Shown piece by piece: positions 8,447 through 17,154 of a stretch of 64,000 nt of DNA. The notes under the pieces were generated by a model. It did no database searches. It worked only from the letters and a program-made list of their open reading frames with translations, and was not told where the DNA came from. Positions within the stretch are counted from its first letter, which is position 1. Each line of letters begins with the position of its first letter. The position numbers and the translations under genes are program-made. This DNA is from Kitasatospora sp. GAS204B (GTDB lineage Bacteria; Actinomycetota; Actinomycetes; Streptomycetales; Streptomycetaceae): assembly GCF_029892155.1 (NCBI RefSeq), contig NZ_JARZAG010000009.1:124001-188000 (forward strand). The letters are read 5' to 3'.

Positions 8447-9408
8447 GCGACCGGCACCACACGGAGTTGCCCGGCGTCCTGCGCACCGCTCTCGCGGACG
8501 GCGGCTGGACGACGTGGTACGACCCCGCCTCGACGGCCCGACGCTGGCTGATCGAGACCATGGCGACCCCGGGGCCCTCGGCCACCGGCGCCTGGCAGCT
8601 CTTCCCGGCCGCGCAGCAACTCATCCGCAAGTACGCGGCACTGACGCTGCGTCCGGTCGGTCCGGGAGTCGACGTGGTGGCGCGCGGCTGCGTCATCGAC
8701 CCGCGTGAGGGGCAGTACGCGCGGGCGGCCTACACGCTGCTCTCGAGTCTGGTCGGCGCGGCCGTCTTCCCGGTGGGCTCGGCCGACGGGTCGCTGCTGG
8801 GCGTCGACGCGCACGGGCGGCTCTACATCCAGGACCCCGGCGGCTGGTGGTTCCTGGGCGCCGACCCGCTGGCGGGGCTGGCCCGGCTGGTCGAGGGGTT
8901 CGCCCCCTCCCGGGTGACGCCGGACGGCCGTTGGCTAGCGCTGCCGCCACTGCCCCGCGTGGTGGAGCGGCTCAGCTGGCGCGCGCCCGAGCAGGCCGAA
9001 CCGGATCCGGTGGCGACCGTGGTGCGGATCGCCCTGGTGACGGCGTACGAACTGTGGCGGTGCCGGCTGACCGCTCCACGGGTGCTGCGGCTCTTCGCGC
9101 TCGGCGCCGGGAGCGAGCCACTGCTCGACCGCGAATACCCGCTGGGCACGGAGAGCCTCGACGACCTGGCCGCCACGATCGCCGCCGCCGAACTGCCGCA
9201 GCAGGCCGGCCGACACCGGCTGCACGCCCGACTGTCCGGTTCCGGCGCCTGGGACTGCCTGGTCACCCGGCAGGCGAACGGGGAGCTGGAAGTGCTGCTG
9301 CGCCACCGGGGCGCGCCGGACGCCGCGGCGGCCGGTACGGCGCAGGCCGCCGCGTTCGCCGCGGCGATCGACCGCTACGCGTTGGCGCTGGGGCGGCGGA
9401 CCCGGTGA
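8443..9408 (+). CDS. SUKH-type immunity-like protein with a C-terminal extension
   Basis: 321 aa. The first about 150 residues have the SUKH-3 order of elements seen in the previous gene: FPAAQQLIRKYAALTLRPVG, AAVFPVGSADGSLLGVDAHGRLYI, then WWFLGADPLAGLARLVEG. The C-terminal half (about 175-321; alpha/beta composition, ending in Ala-rich helices) is not recognised and has no CAE/PCxxC motif. The ATG overlaps the stop of the fusion gene, so expression is coupled. Probably the main antitoxin of the operon (inference from SUKH family roles and position). Confidence 0.7.
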   Translation: MSDRHHTELPGVLRTALADGGWTTWYDPASTARRWLIETMATPGPSATGAWQLFPAAQQLIRKYAALTLRPVGPGVDVVARGCVIDPREGQYARAAYTLLSSLVGAAVFPVGSADGSLLGVDAHGRLYIQDPGGWWFLGADPLAGLARLVEGFAPSRVTPDGRWLALPPLPRVVERLSWRAPEQAEPDPVATVVRIALVTAYELWRCRLTAPRVLRLFALGAGSEPLLDREYPLGTESLDDLAATIAAAELPQQAGRHRLHARLSGSGAWDCLVTRQANGELEVLLRHRGAPDAAAAGTAQAAAFAAAIDRYALALGRRTR

Positions 9409-9564
9409 CCTGCTGACGCGCAAAGCCTCCGTGCAATGTTACTGAATAGTCATCCAGATGTCCGCTCAGGTTGTTCCGTCCACGACGACGACCCGCCATC
9501 ATGAGCCGACGGCATCGCCGTTCTTCGAGCACGTGGCCCTCTCCCCACCACTCCTGGACGGACG

Positions 9565-11502
9565 ATGAAGACCTTCGCGACCCGCGCCGTGGCAGCCGGC
9601 GCCGCCCTGCTCTCGCTGCTCGCCTGGTCGGCCGGCACCGGCTCCGGCCAGGCCGGCGCGACAACGGCCGCCGCCCGCCCGAGAGTTCTGACCGGCGCCC
9701 AGCTCGCGGCCTCCTGGACCGGCCCGCTGAGCACCAAGGGCCGGTACGTCGTCGACGCCACCGGGCGGCGGTTCAAGCTGCAGTCCGGCAACTGGGAGGG
9801 CGCGCAGGGCACTTGGACCGGCAGTGGGGCGGTCGACGACCCGGCGAACAACGCGCACGGCGAACCGTCGAACAACCTGCCGCTGGGCCTGGACCGGGCG
9901 CCGATCGGCACCATCCTGGCCGGGTTCCACAGCCTGGGCATCAACAGCATCCGGCTGCCGTTCTCCAACGCACTGGTCCACGACAGCACGCCGGTGCCCG
10001 ACGCGGCCGTGGCCGCCAACCCGCAGCTGAGCGGCGACACCCCGCTGCAGGTCTACGACGCCGTGGTGGCCGCGCTGACCGCCGACGGCTTCGCGGTGAT
10101 CCTCAACAACCACACCACCACGGCTCGTTGGTGCTGCGGACTGGACGGCAACGAGCGCTGGAACAGCGGCCAGAGCACCCAGCAGTGGGAGGCCGACTGG
10201 CTGTTCATGGTGCGGCGCTACCAGTCCAACAAGCGCGTGGTCGGCGCCGACCTGCGCAACGAGGTGCGCCGCGACGCCACCGACGACCCCAACTGGGGCT
10301 GGGGCGACGCCCACGACGAGAACGCCGCCTTCGAGGAGGCCGGGAACCAGATCCTGCAGGCCGATCCGGACCTGCTGATCATCATGGAGGGCATCAACTG
10401 GTACGGCATCCCGCTGAACGGCCTGCCGCACGGGCGGCCGATGCTGACGCCGGTCGCCACCCTCTCCAACACCCTGATCGAGTCGGACAAGCTGGTCTAC
10501 TCGGCGCACTTCTACGCCTACACCGGCCCCGCCAACTCCGGTGCCGGCAGCGGCCTGGGCGCGACCAACGACCCGCGCTACGAGGACTTCACGCCCGCTC
10601 AGCTCGCCCAAGTGGTGAACCAGGAAGCGCTGTTCGTCACCCAGGCGGGCCAGCACTTCACCGCGCCGGTCTGGGTGAGCGAGTTCGGCGCGGCCGGCCG
10701 CGGCGCCACGGACGCCAAGGAGCAGGCCTGGTTCGACGAGTTCACCGGCATCCTGGCCGCGAACGACACCGACTTCGCGATCTGGCCGCTGGTCGGCTGG
10801 ACCGACAACTCCGGTGCACCGATGGACAACTGGGCGATGCTCTCGTACGACGCCGGCGGTCGGCAGCTGAGCGTCGAGGATCCCGGCGACTGGCGCGCCG
10901 CCGACTGGAACAAGCTGCTCACCGCGCCGAGCCTGACCGGTCCGGCGCCGGACGTGAACCACTGGAACCTGCTCGACCTCGACCACGCCGACTACGACGT
11001 CTCGGCCACCATGCTCGCGCTGCCCGACTGGGACTCCGGCGCCCGCAAGGCCGCCTGCCCCGACACCGAGCGGCTGGTGGGCCTGGGCCGCAGCAGCAGC
11101 CGCGGCCTGTGCACGGACGCCGGCGAGCCCGTGAAGAGCGGGGCGCCGGACGTGGTGGTCACCGACGAGCGGTATGTCACCGACGGCGACTGGGCTTCCG
11201 GCTACAACAAACTGCAGTGCCCCGACGGGGACTTCGCGGTGGGCTACAGCGTCCGAGGCGGCGCGATGTCCGCGCTGCTCTGCGCGCCCGCCGCGCACGC
11301 ACTGCCGACCGGCGGGCGGGACGTCTGGTTCGACCACGGCGACAACCGGCCGAGCACCGGCGGGTCCGGCGGCAGCGACTGGGCCCCGGGGGACTACAAG
11401 GGGCAGTGCGCGGACGGCGAGTACCTCGCGGGCGTCGCCTACACCTGGAAGTGGGTCTCCCAGGGGGTGCCGGACGCGCTGCTCTGCCGGCCGCTGAGCT
11501 GA
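9565..11502 (+). CDS. Secreted glycoside hydrolase family 5-like enzyme with a C-terminal Cys-repeat module
   Basis: 645 aa with a signal peptide (about 1-35). The catalytic domain (about 50-450) shows the GH5 order: GINSIRLPFSN, VILNNHTTTARWCC, ADLRNEV with the presumed acid/base Glu233, SAHFYAYTG, and VWVSEFG with the presumed nucleophile Glu373. NEV replaces the commoner NEP. The last about 140 residues contain three Cys-bounded repeats starting CPDTERLVGLG, CPDGDFAVGYS and CADGEYLAGVA, probably a binding module of unknown ligand. Likely a beta-glucanase or related activity; substrate cannot be read from sequence. The AT-richer stretch 9425-9480 upstream probably holds the promoter. Confidence 0.85.
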   Translation: MKTFATRAVAAGAALLSLLAWSAGTGSGQAGATTAAARPRVLTGAQLAASWTGPLSTKGRYVVDATGRRFKLQSGNWEGAQGTWTGSGAVDDPANNAHGEPSNNLPLGLDRAPIGTILAGFHSLGINSIRLPFSNALVHDSTPVPDAAVAANPQLSGDTPLQVYDAVVAALTADGFAVILNNHTTTARWCCGLDGNERWNSGQSTQQWEADWLFMVRRYQSNKRVVGADLRNEVRRDATDDPNWGWGDAHDENAAFEEAGNQILQADPDLLIIMEGINWYGIPLNGLPHGRPMLTPVATLSNTLIESDKLVYSAHFYAYTGPANSGAGSGLGATNDPRYEDFTPAQLAQVVNQEALFVTQAGQHFTAPVWVSEFGAAGRGATDAKEQAWFDEFTGILAANDTDFAIWPLVGWTDNSGAPMDNWAMLSYDAGGRQLSVEDPGDWRAADWNKLLTAPSLTGPAPDVNHWNLLDLDHADYDVSATMLALPDWDSGARKAACPDTERLVGLGRSSSRGLCTDAGEPVKSGAPDVVVTDERYVTDGDWASGYNKLQCPDGDFAVGYSVRGGAMSALLCAPAAHALPTGGRDVWFDHGDNRPSTGGSGGSDWAPGDYKGQCADGEYLAGVAYTWKWVSQGVPDALLCRPLS

Positions 11503-11524
11503 GGTCCCGGGTGGTGGAGTGCCG

Positions 11525-12028
11525 TCAGCTCCGGTTGTGGTCGCCCGTCCGGCCGTCGATCAGCTCGCGCAGGATGTCCAGGTGGCCCGCGTGCCGTGCC
11601 GTCTCCGTCGTCATGTGGATCAGCACCCAGCGCAGGGACACCGCGTCGCCGAACCACGCCTTGCCGAGGTCGTCCAGCTCCAACTCGCCGATCACCTGGT
11701 CGGCGGCGGCCCGGGCCCGGGCGTAGAACGCCAGGATGTCCGCCGTGGATTCGTCCGGCTCCACCCGCATGTCGGACGTCTCGTCGACCTCGAAGTCGAA
11801 CGGCAACGGCCCGGTCTCGCGCCCGAACGCCTCGCAGAACCACCCGAGTTCGGCGCCCCCGAGATGCTTGACCAGCCCCAGCAGGTTCGTCCCCGACGGC
11901 GTCATCGGCCGCCGCACCTGCTCGTCGTCGAGACCGTCCAGCTTCCACAGCACCGCATCGCGATGCCGGTCGAGGGCGACCTGCAGACTCTCCTTCTCGC
12001 CACCGGTGAATGGCACACGCTTCATCAT
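11525..12028 (-). CDS. DinB/DUF664-family protein
   Basis: 167 aa. Four-helix DinB-like protein: GTNLLGLVKHLGGAELGWF holds the first conserved His of the metal site, and VLIHMTTETARHAGHLDILRELIDG the other two. Such proteins are often thiol- or mycothiol-dependent enzymes or of unknown function. Tandem ATGs at 12028 and 12025; no strong ribosome site for either. Convergent with the GH5 gene (22 bp between stops) and divergent from the hydrolase gene with 57 bp between starts. Confidence 0.85.
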   Translation of the reverse strand: MMKRVPFTGGEKESLQVALDRHRDAVLWKLDGLDDEQVRRPMTPSGTNLLGLVKHLGGAELGWFCEAFGRETGPLPFDFEVDETSDMRVEPDESTADILAFYARARAAADQVIGELELDDLGKAWFGDAVSLRWVLIHMTTETARHAGHLDILRELIDGRTGDHNRS

Positions 12029-12085
12029 GCGGGGACGGTAGCAGGCGGCCGTCGACCTGGCTTCGATGCCCTGACCTCTCATAAC

Positions 12086-12895
12086 ATGAGACCCATGGGA
12101 CGCGAACCGGTTCATGTGACGGTCTGGAACGAGTCGAAGCGGCAGGTGCCGCGCGCGGTACTGGTCCACGGGACGATGACGTGGGGCACCGAGTGCTTCG
12201 CCGAACAGCGGCCGCTGGCGCAGGCGTTCCGCGTCGAGCTGATGGACCGGCGCGGCTACGGCGACAGCCCGGACATCGATCGCTGCGACTACGAGGTGGA
12301 CGCCGACGATGTCGTGGAGTTGCTGGGCGCGGGTGCGCATCTGGTCGGGTACTCCTACGGCACTGCGGGTGCCATGATCGCCGCCGCGCGAAAGCCCGAG
12401 GCCGTCCACTCGCTGGTGCTGATCGAGCCGCCGGTGCTGCGGGTCGCGCAGCAACACCCGGTGGTGGCGGCCGCGTTGCAGGAGATCAGGGCGGCCTTCG
12501 GCACCGAACGCGCCCCGATGAGCCCCGAGGAATACCTGCGGTACTCGACCGAGGACTACGGGCTCCCGGTCCCCGAGTTCACCCCGCGCCGGCTCCGCGC
12601 GGCGCGCTCGGCGATGGCCGAGCGCGTCGCCTGGGACGCGGAGATCGACTTGGCACCGCTGGCCGCGGCGAGTTGGCCGAAGGTGGTGGTCAACGGCACC
12701 TGGGAGACCGCGCATCCGGACTACCGCCGTTTCATCGGCGAAGCGATGATGGCGTGCGGGGAGTTCGTCGCGGAGCGGATCGGTGCGCGGGCCGTCCGGG
12801 TGAGCGGCGCGGACCACTACCCGCACCGCGACAGGGCCGAGCTGGTCAACGCTCTGCTCACCGAGGTGTGGGGCCCGTCCGCGACCTGGGAGTGA
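12086..12895 (+). CDS. Alpha/beta hydrolase
   Basis: 269 aa alpha/beta-hydrolase fold. Oxyanion-hole region VLVHGTMTWGTE, strand RVELMDRRGYGDSP, nucleophile elbow HLVGYSYGTAGAMIAA (Ser of GYSYG), and the late strands KVVVNGTWE and VRVSGADHYPHRDR with the catalytic His. No signal peptide, so cytoplasmic. A second ATG nine bases downstream is possible. The substrate is not evident. Shares a short divergent promoter region with the DinB-like gene. Confidence 0.85.
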   Translation: MRPMGREPVHVTVWNESKRQVPRAVLVHGTMTWGTECFAEQRPLAQAFRVELMDRRGYGDSPDIDRCDYEVDADDVVELLGAGAHLVGYSYGTAGAMIAAARKPEAVHSLVLIEPPVLRVAQQHPVVAAALQEIRAAFGTERAPMSPEEYLRYSTEDYGLPVPEFTPRRLRAARSAMAERVAWDAEIDLAPLAAASWPKVVVNGTWETAHPDYRRFIGEAMMACGEFVAERIGARAVRVSGADHYPHRDRAELVNALLTEVWGPSATWE

Positions 12896-13017
12896 CCGTC
12901 GGCGCCGGAACGGATGACCCCGCCGCGCCGCCGACGCCGTTGACCTGGGTTCGGGGGCACCAGGGTGTAGAAGTGAACGCGACCCGTTCCGCGCTGACGC
13001 CCGACTGGAGTTCCCCG

Positions 13018-13953
13018 ATGAAGGCTCTCGTAGCCCGCGAGTACACGACGCTCGACGGGGTCGTCGTCACCGACCTCCCGAAGCCCGTCGCGGGTCCCGG
13101 TGAGGTGCTGCTCAAGGTGGAGGCCGCCGCCCTCAATCCGCTGGACCTCGCGCTGATCACGGGTGCGATGAAGGACATCTACCCCGTCGAGCACCCCCTC
13201 GTCGTGGGGATGGACACCGCCGGAACCGTCGCCGAACTCGGTCAGGGGGTGACGGCCTACGCACCGGGCGACCTGGTGCTCGCCTTCACCGGTCAAGCCG
13301 GGGCCGTCGCCGAGTACACCGTGGTCGCAGTGGGCCCGCACCTCGCCCAGCGGCCCGCCGGCCTCGCCGCTCCGACCGCCGCGGCCATCCCCGAGTCCGG
13401 GATGACGGCCACCTGCCTGCTGCGCGCGGTCGGCCTCGCGGCAGGGGAGAGCGTGCTGGTCGTCGGTGCGACGGGAGGTATCGGCCTGTACGCGGTCCAG
13501 CTCGCCGCCTCGCTCGGCGCCAAGGTGATCGCCACCGCGACAGCCGAGGACGCGGACTACGTGCGCGGGCTCGGCGCGCAGGGCACCGTCGACTACAAGG
13601 CGGGCGACGTCGCGGAGCAGACGCTGCGCCAGGTCCCGGACGGGGTGGACGTGGTGGTCGACCTGGTCAATCGCGGTGACGCGCTCTCCAACACCGCCCG
13701 CGCGGTCCGCGCCGGGGGCCGGCTGGTCTCCCCCCTCTTCGGGCCGCAGGACCTGGGCCGGGGAGTCACCGGCGTCTACATCGGCAGCTTCACCGCCGAG
13801 CCCGGCGACCTGGCGGACCTGGCCGCCCGCGCGGCCGACGGACGGTTGCGGGTGGAGATCGGCGCCACCTACCCGTTCGCCGACGCCCCGCAGGCCGTGG
13901 CCGACTTCGCGGGCAAGCACATCCGGGGCAAGGTCGTCGTCACCGTCCCGTAG
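13018..13953 (+). CDS. Zinc-independent quinone oxidoreductase/MDR-family dehydrogenase
   Basis: 311 aa. Medium-chain dehydrogenase/reductase of the quinone-oxidoreductase type. The GroES-like N-terminal domain has GPGEVLLKVEAAALNPLDLALI and GMDTAGTVAELG. The Rossmann NAD(P) motif is VLVVGATGGIGLYAVQLA. The structural zinc cysteine cluster and catalytic-zinc Cys/His of alcohol dehydrogenases are absent, which fits NADPH:quinone reductases. GGAG lies eight bases before the ATG. A TTGACC element at 12940 may be a -35 box. It has its own strong terminator. Confidence 0.9.
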   Translation: MKALVAREYTTLDGVVVTDLPKPVAGPGEVLLKVEAAALNPLDLALITGAMKDIYPVEHPLVVGMDTAGTVAELGQGVTAYAPGDLVLAFTGQAGAVAEYTVVAVGPHLAQRPAGLAAPTAAAIPESGMTATCLLRAVGLAAGESVLVVGATGGIGLYAVQLAASLGAKVIATATAEDADYVRGLGAQGTVDYKAGDVAEQTLRQVPDGVDVVVDLVNRGDALSNTARAVRAGGRLVSPLFGPQDLGRGVTGVYIGSFTAEPGDLADLAARAADGRLRVEIGATYPFADAPQAVADFAGKHIRGKVVVTVP

Positions 13954-13975
13954 CGACGCCTGCTCAGCTGCGGGC

Positions 13976-14013
13976 GGGTGGGCGCCGGTACGGGTTCGTA
14001 CCGGCGCCCACCC
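13976..14013. terminator. Bidirectional terminator hairpin
   Basis: 17-bp perfect stem (13976-13992 with 13997-14013) closing a GGTT tetraloop. It lies between the convergent oxidoreductase and S53-like protease genes, 22 and 36 bp from their stops, so it can serve both strands. Confidence 0.85.
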
Positions 14014-14049
14014 GGGGCCCGCTCGCTCCGGCTCCCGCGAACGCGCGGG

Positions 14050-15402
14050 TCAGAAGCCGGACAGGCCGTTGGGCGTCCCCAGGCCGGTCGGGCCGTCCCA
14101 GCCGGAGCCGGAGGCGCACAGCACGGTGCAGCCGCTGTTCGTCGGGGCGTTCTGGCCGAGCGTGACGTCGTTGAACGCCGAGGACGGAGCGGCGTAGAGG
14201 GTGCTCGGCCCCTCGACGGCGGCCAGGTTGCCGCCACGGGCGTACAGGCCGGCGATGTACGGGCTGGACTGGCTGGTGCCGCCCACCGCGAGCCAGCTCT
14301 GCGGCTGGCCGGAGAACGGGGTGTAGTCGTCGTAGACGGCCGCGCCGGTGGTCGGGTCGGCGTCCGCGGAGACGTCCGAACCGGCTCGGTGGCCACCGCA
14401 GTTGGCCGAGACGCCGGTGGGCTGGCCGAGCGCGGGCGGCAGTTCGGCGGCGCAGCCGCTGCCGGAGCCGTCCCAGGCCACCTCGGTGTAGCCGTTGTGC
14501 CCAGCGCCGGGCGAGCGATAGAGGGCGGTCCCGCCGACGGAGGTGACGGTCGGCAGGTTCTGCGGCCAGCCGGAGGGCGTGCCCTCGTAACCGCCGTCAC
14601 CCGAGGAGGCGGTGATCGCCATGCCCGGGTGGTAGAAGTCGCGGGCCGCCTGCCCCAGGTCGAGTGTCGCGTCCGGCGCGAACTGGTAGCTGACGCTGGC
14701 CGCCGACGCCCCGAGCGACGCCGCCGTGTTCATCGCGACGCCGAAGTCCTCGGCCGCCTGGTCCTGACTGGTCGTCATGTCCCGGTTGACGGTGATCTCG
14801 AGGATGTGACACGTCGGGCAGGCGGCGGAGGCCATGTCGACGTCCAGCGTGGTCTCGACGCCGACCTGCTCGTCGAAGTTCTTCTCGTCGGCGGTCGTGC
14901 CCGGAGCCAGCGGCGCCCCGCCGTGCTCGCCGACCTGCTTGAAGCAGCCGTTGGCCGTGGTGCACGCGGGCAGCCCGTACTGCGTGCGGTAGGCGTTGAG
15001 GTTGGCTTCGAGCGTCGGGAACGCGCCCTCGTCAAGGATCGCGATGGTGTTGGCCGGGCCGACGTTGGCCGCCGGCAGGTTGTACGCGGCGGCGAAGTCG
15101 GCCGGCCCGTACCCCGCCGGCGTGCTGGTGACCAGGGGCTTGGCCGAGCCGTGGGCCACGGTGACCACCTGGGCCAGGCAGCGCCCCCGCGCGATGCCGG
15201 CGCAGACCTGGGCGGTGCCCCGGTTGACCAGTTCGGGACTGGGCAGGCTGGCCGCCGTGCCGATCCTGGGACTTGCGGCGCTGGGGGCGCTGGCGCTGCC
15301 TGCGGCGCCCTGCGCCTGTGCCGCGCCGGCTGGCAGGATGACCGGGCCGGCGACCAACGCGCCGACCGCCACTGCCGCCAGGGCGGCCTTACGGATGTTC
15401 AT
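14050..15402 (-). CDS. Secreted S53 (sedolisin)-like serine peptidase
   Basis: 450 aa with a signal peptide (about 1-30, Ala-rich, ending AGAAQA). The peptidase domain has an ExxxD pair in GVETTLDVDMA (Glu183, Asp187), an oxyanion Asp in ASSGDGG (about 269), and the nucleophile in VGGTSQSSP (Ser377). This is the Glu-Asp-Ser arrangement of sedolisins, with GGTS in place of the usual SGTS. The large activation prodomain of classical sedolisins is missing; only about 60 residues separate the signal peptide from the core. The ATG at 15402 has AGGA nine bases upstream; an in-frame GTG at 15429 is less likely. Role: extracellular protein degradation. Confidence 0.85.
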   Translation of the reverse strand: MNIRKAALAAVAVGALVAGPVILPAGAAQAQGAAGSASAPSAASPRIGTAASLPSPELVNRGTAQVCAGIARGRCLAQVVTVAHGSAKPLVTSTPAGYGPADFAAAYNLPAANVGPANTIAILDEGAFPTLEANLNAYRTQYGLPACTTANGCFKQVGEHGGAPLAPGTTADEKNFDEQVGVETTLDVDMASAACPTCHILEITVNRDMTTSQDQAAEDFGVAMNTAASLGASAASVSYQFAPDATLDLGQAARDFYHPGMAITASSGDGGYEGTPSGWPQNLPTVTSVGGTALYRSPGAGHNGYTEVAWDGSGSGCAAELPPALGQPTGVSANCGGHRAGSDVSADADPTTGAAVYDDYTPFSGQPQSWLAVGGTSQSSPYIAGLYARGGNLAAVEGPSTLYAAPSSAFNDVTLGQNAPTNSGCTVLCASGSGWDGPTGLGTPNGLSGF

Positions 15403-15915
15403 CGAAGCGGTTCCTCTCACCGGGCGCACGGCGGGGGCCCGCTGTGCGCTAGCCCGAAATGCTGAGCGTCACGATCATGTCAACTCAGAGGCGACATGTG
15501 ACACGTGGTGCACTGGAGGTTCGATGGATACCGGCACGCTGATGGACAGTCAGCATCGGTCTACGCAAGGGCACATGGGTTACCCGGGCGTGAATTGATG
15601 TGTCCATGTGTGAAGTGCCGGTGCAACATTCACACCATGGGACCGGCCGCGTCAATAGGTGCCACAGCAGGCGCAGGGCCGGGCGGGCTCACCGTGGATC
15701 CCCCAGCGGCGCGTGGTGGCAGCGGGCTGGGCGCCCTGCCGCTGCCCTCACTGCCCGACTCCCACGCCGCCGGACCCGCGGCACTAGTGACCGGAAATCG
15801 CCTACCGGCAGAGGAGCACAACCTCCACCGCCTGCCGCTCGACCACTGCGTCCGCCCACGGGCGTAACCCCGCAGGCGGACGCCGGCGACCGGCACCGCT
15901 GGCTAGCATCGCGGC
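15403..15915. other. 513-bp intergenic region between divergent genes
   Basis: Contains the promoters of the S53-like peptidase (minus) and of the orphan kinase (plus). A 6-bp inverted repeat (CATGTC at 15476 and GACATG at 15493) lies about 75 bp upstream of the peptidase start and may be an operator. A reading frame at 15505-15867 exists, but I do not accept it as a gene. Confidence 0.4.
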
Positions 15916-17070
15916 ATGGACAGGCAGCGAGAACACCCGATCGCATGGCAGGCGTTGGCGTGGTGCGCCGTCGGCACCTTCGCCCTGCTGATCCTGCGCA
16001 CGCTGAACCGCACCGTGGTCCCGGTGTTCGTCCCCACCCACCACGCGCTTCACCTCAGCTACCCGGCCCGGGCCGTGCTGGCCGTGCTCCTCGCCCTGCC
16101 GATCGGCTGGGTGCGACGCAAACCGGTGGCAGTGCTCGGCGTGCTGCTCGCCGAGCCCGTCGTGCTGGCGGCGTTCCGGCTGCGGAGTTGGCCGTTCCTG
16201 CTGGTCACCGCCATCCTGCTGGGCTACCTCGCGGCCACCCGGTCGCCTCGCGACTCCGCGCTCGCGGCCGGCGGCGCGCTCCTCGCGTGGTACGGGCATC
16301 TGCCGTTCCTGAATCCGTGGGTGTTCGACGATATCGGCGAGGCGTCGACCGTGCTCGCGCTGGTCGTCACGGCCTGGGCGATCGGCAGCTCGATCAGGCT
16401 GCGCCGCGTGTACGACGCGGCGGTCCGCGAGCGGCTGGCCGAGCGGGCGGTGGCGGCCGAACGGCTGCGGATCGCGCGCGAGTTGCACGACATGGTGGCG
16501 CACAGCATCGGCGTGATCGCGATCCAGGCGGGCGCGGCGAGCCGGGTCGTGGAGACCCAGCCCGCCGGTGCGCGCAAGGCGGTCAGTGCCATCGAGCTCA
16601 CCAGTCGCGAGACGCTCGCGGGGCTGCGCCGGATGCTGGGCGCGCTGCGTCGAGCCGACGCCGACCACGCGGAGTCCACGCCGCCGGCGGGCCTGGAGGA
16701 GGTGGACCGGCTCGCCGAGCGGACGGCGGGCGCCGGCCTACGGGTCGACGTGCTCTGGCGCGGGCAGCGGCGCCCGTTGCCGCCCGAGATCGACCTGGCC
16801 GCCTTCCGGATCATCCAGGAGTCGGTGACCAACGCGGTGCGGCACTCGGGCTCCCGGCGCTGCCAGGTGTCGGTGGACTACCGGGAGGCGGAGCTGGCCA
16901 TCGAGGTGCTGGACGGCGGCCATGGCACCCGCCCGGCCCCGACCGCGACGGCCGGGACCGGCTTCGGGCTGGTCGGCATGCGCGAGCGGGTCGCCCTGCT
17001 GAACGGTCAGTTCAGCGCCGGGTCCAGGCCCGAGGGCGGCTTCCGGGTGGCGGCCCGGCTGCCGGCCTGA
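15916..17070 (+). CDS. Orphan NarL-type sensor histidine kinase
   Basis: 384 aa. Five or so hydrophobic segments lie in residues 10-160, then a helical linker, the HisKA_3 motif AERLRIARELHDMVAHSIGV with the phospho-accepting His191, and the HATPase N-box RIIQESVTNAVRHS (Asn306). The G1 box is LDGGHG where DDGxG is usual, and the final GFGLVGMRERVALLNG box is intact. No response-regulator gene is adjacent on either side, so it is an orphan here. Signal unknown. Confidence 0.88.
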   Translation: MDRQREHPIAWQALAWCAVGTFALLILRTLNRTVVPVFVPTHHALHLSYPARAVLAVLLALPIGWVRRKPVAVLGVLLAEPVVLAAFRLRSWPFLLVTAILLGYLAATRSPRDSALAAGGALLAWYGHLPFLNPWVFDDIGEASTVLALVVTAWAIGSSIRLRRVYDAAVRERLAERAVAAERLRIARELHDMVAHSIGVIAIQAGAASRVVETQPAGARKAVSAIELTSRETLAGLRRMLGALRRADADHAESTPPAGLEEVDRLAERTAGAGLRVDVLWRGQRRPLPPEIDLAAFRIIQESVTNAVRHSGSRRCQVSVDYREAELAIEVLDGGHGTRPAPTATAGTGFGLVGMRERVALLNGQFSAGSRPEGGFRVAARLPA

Positions 17071-17154
17071 CTGCGGCCTGACCTGACCTCGAACTCCGTC
17101 GCCTGCCCTCGAATTCCGTCGCCCGGGGCCGCCGGGTCCTGAGACGATGGCCCG

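Noticed and set aside
11519..12085. Long plus-strand frame running into the alpha/beta hydrolase from upstream
   Set aside because: It is antisense to the DinB-like gene; the hydrolase fold starts only after the ATG at 12086.
12940..12973. TTGACC followed by a long spacer, possible MerR-type promoter before the oxidoreductase
   Set aside because: Second hexamer is not convincing and no dyad is present.
15505..15867. Reading frame with a CPCVKCRCN cysteine motif
   Set aside because: No ribosome site, low-complexity Pro/Ala tail, and it spans the promoter region of two divergent genes. The motif resemblance to a transposase-associated zinc domain is too short to trust.
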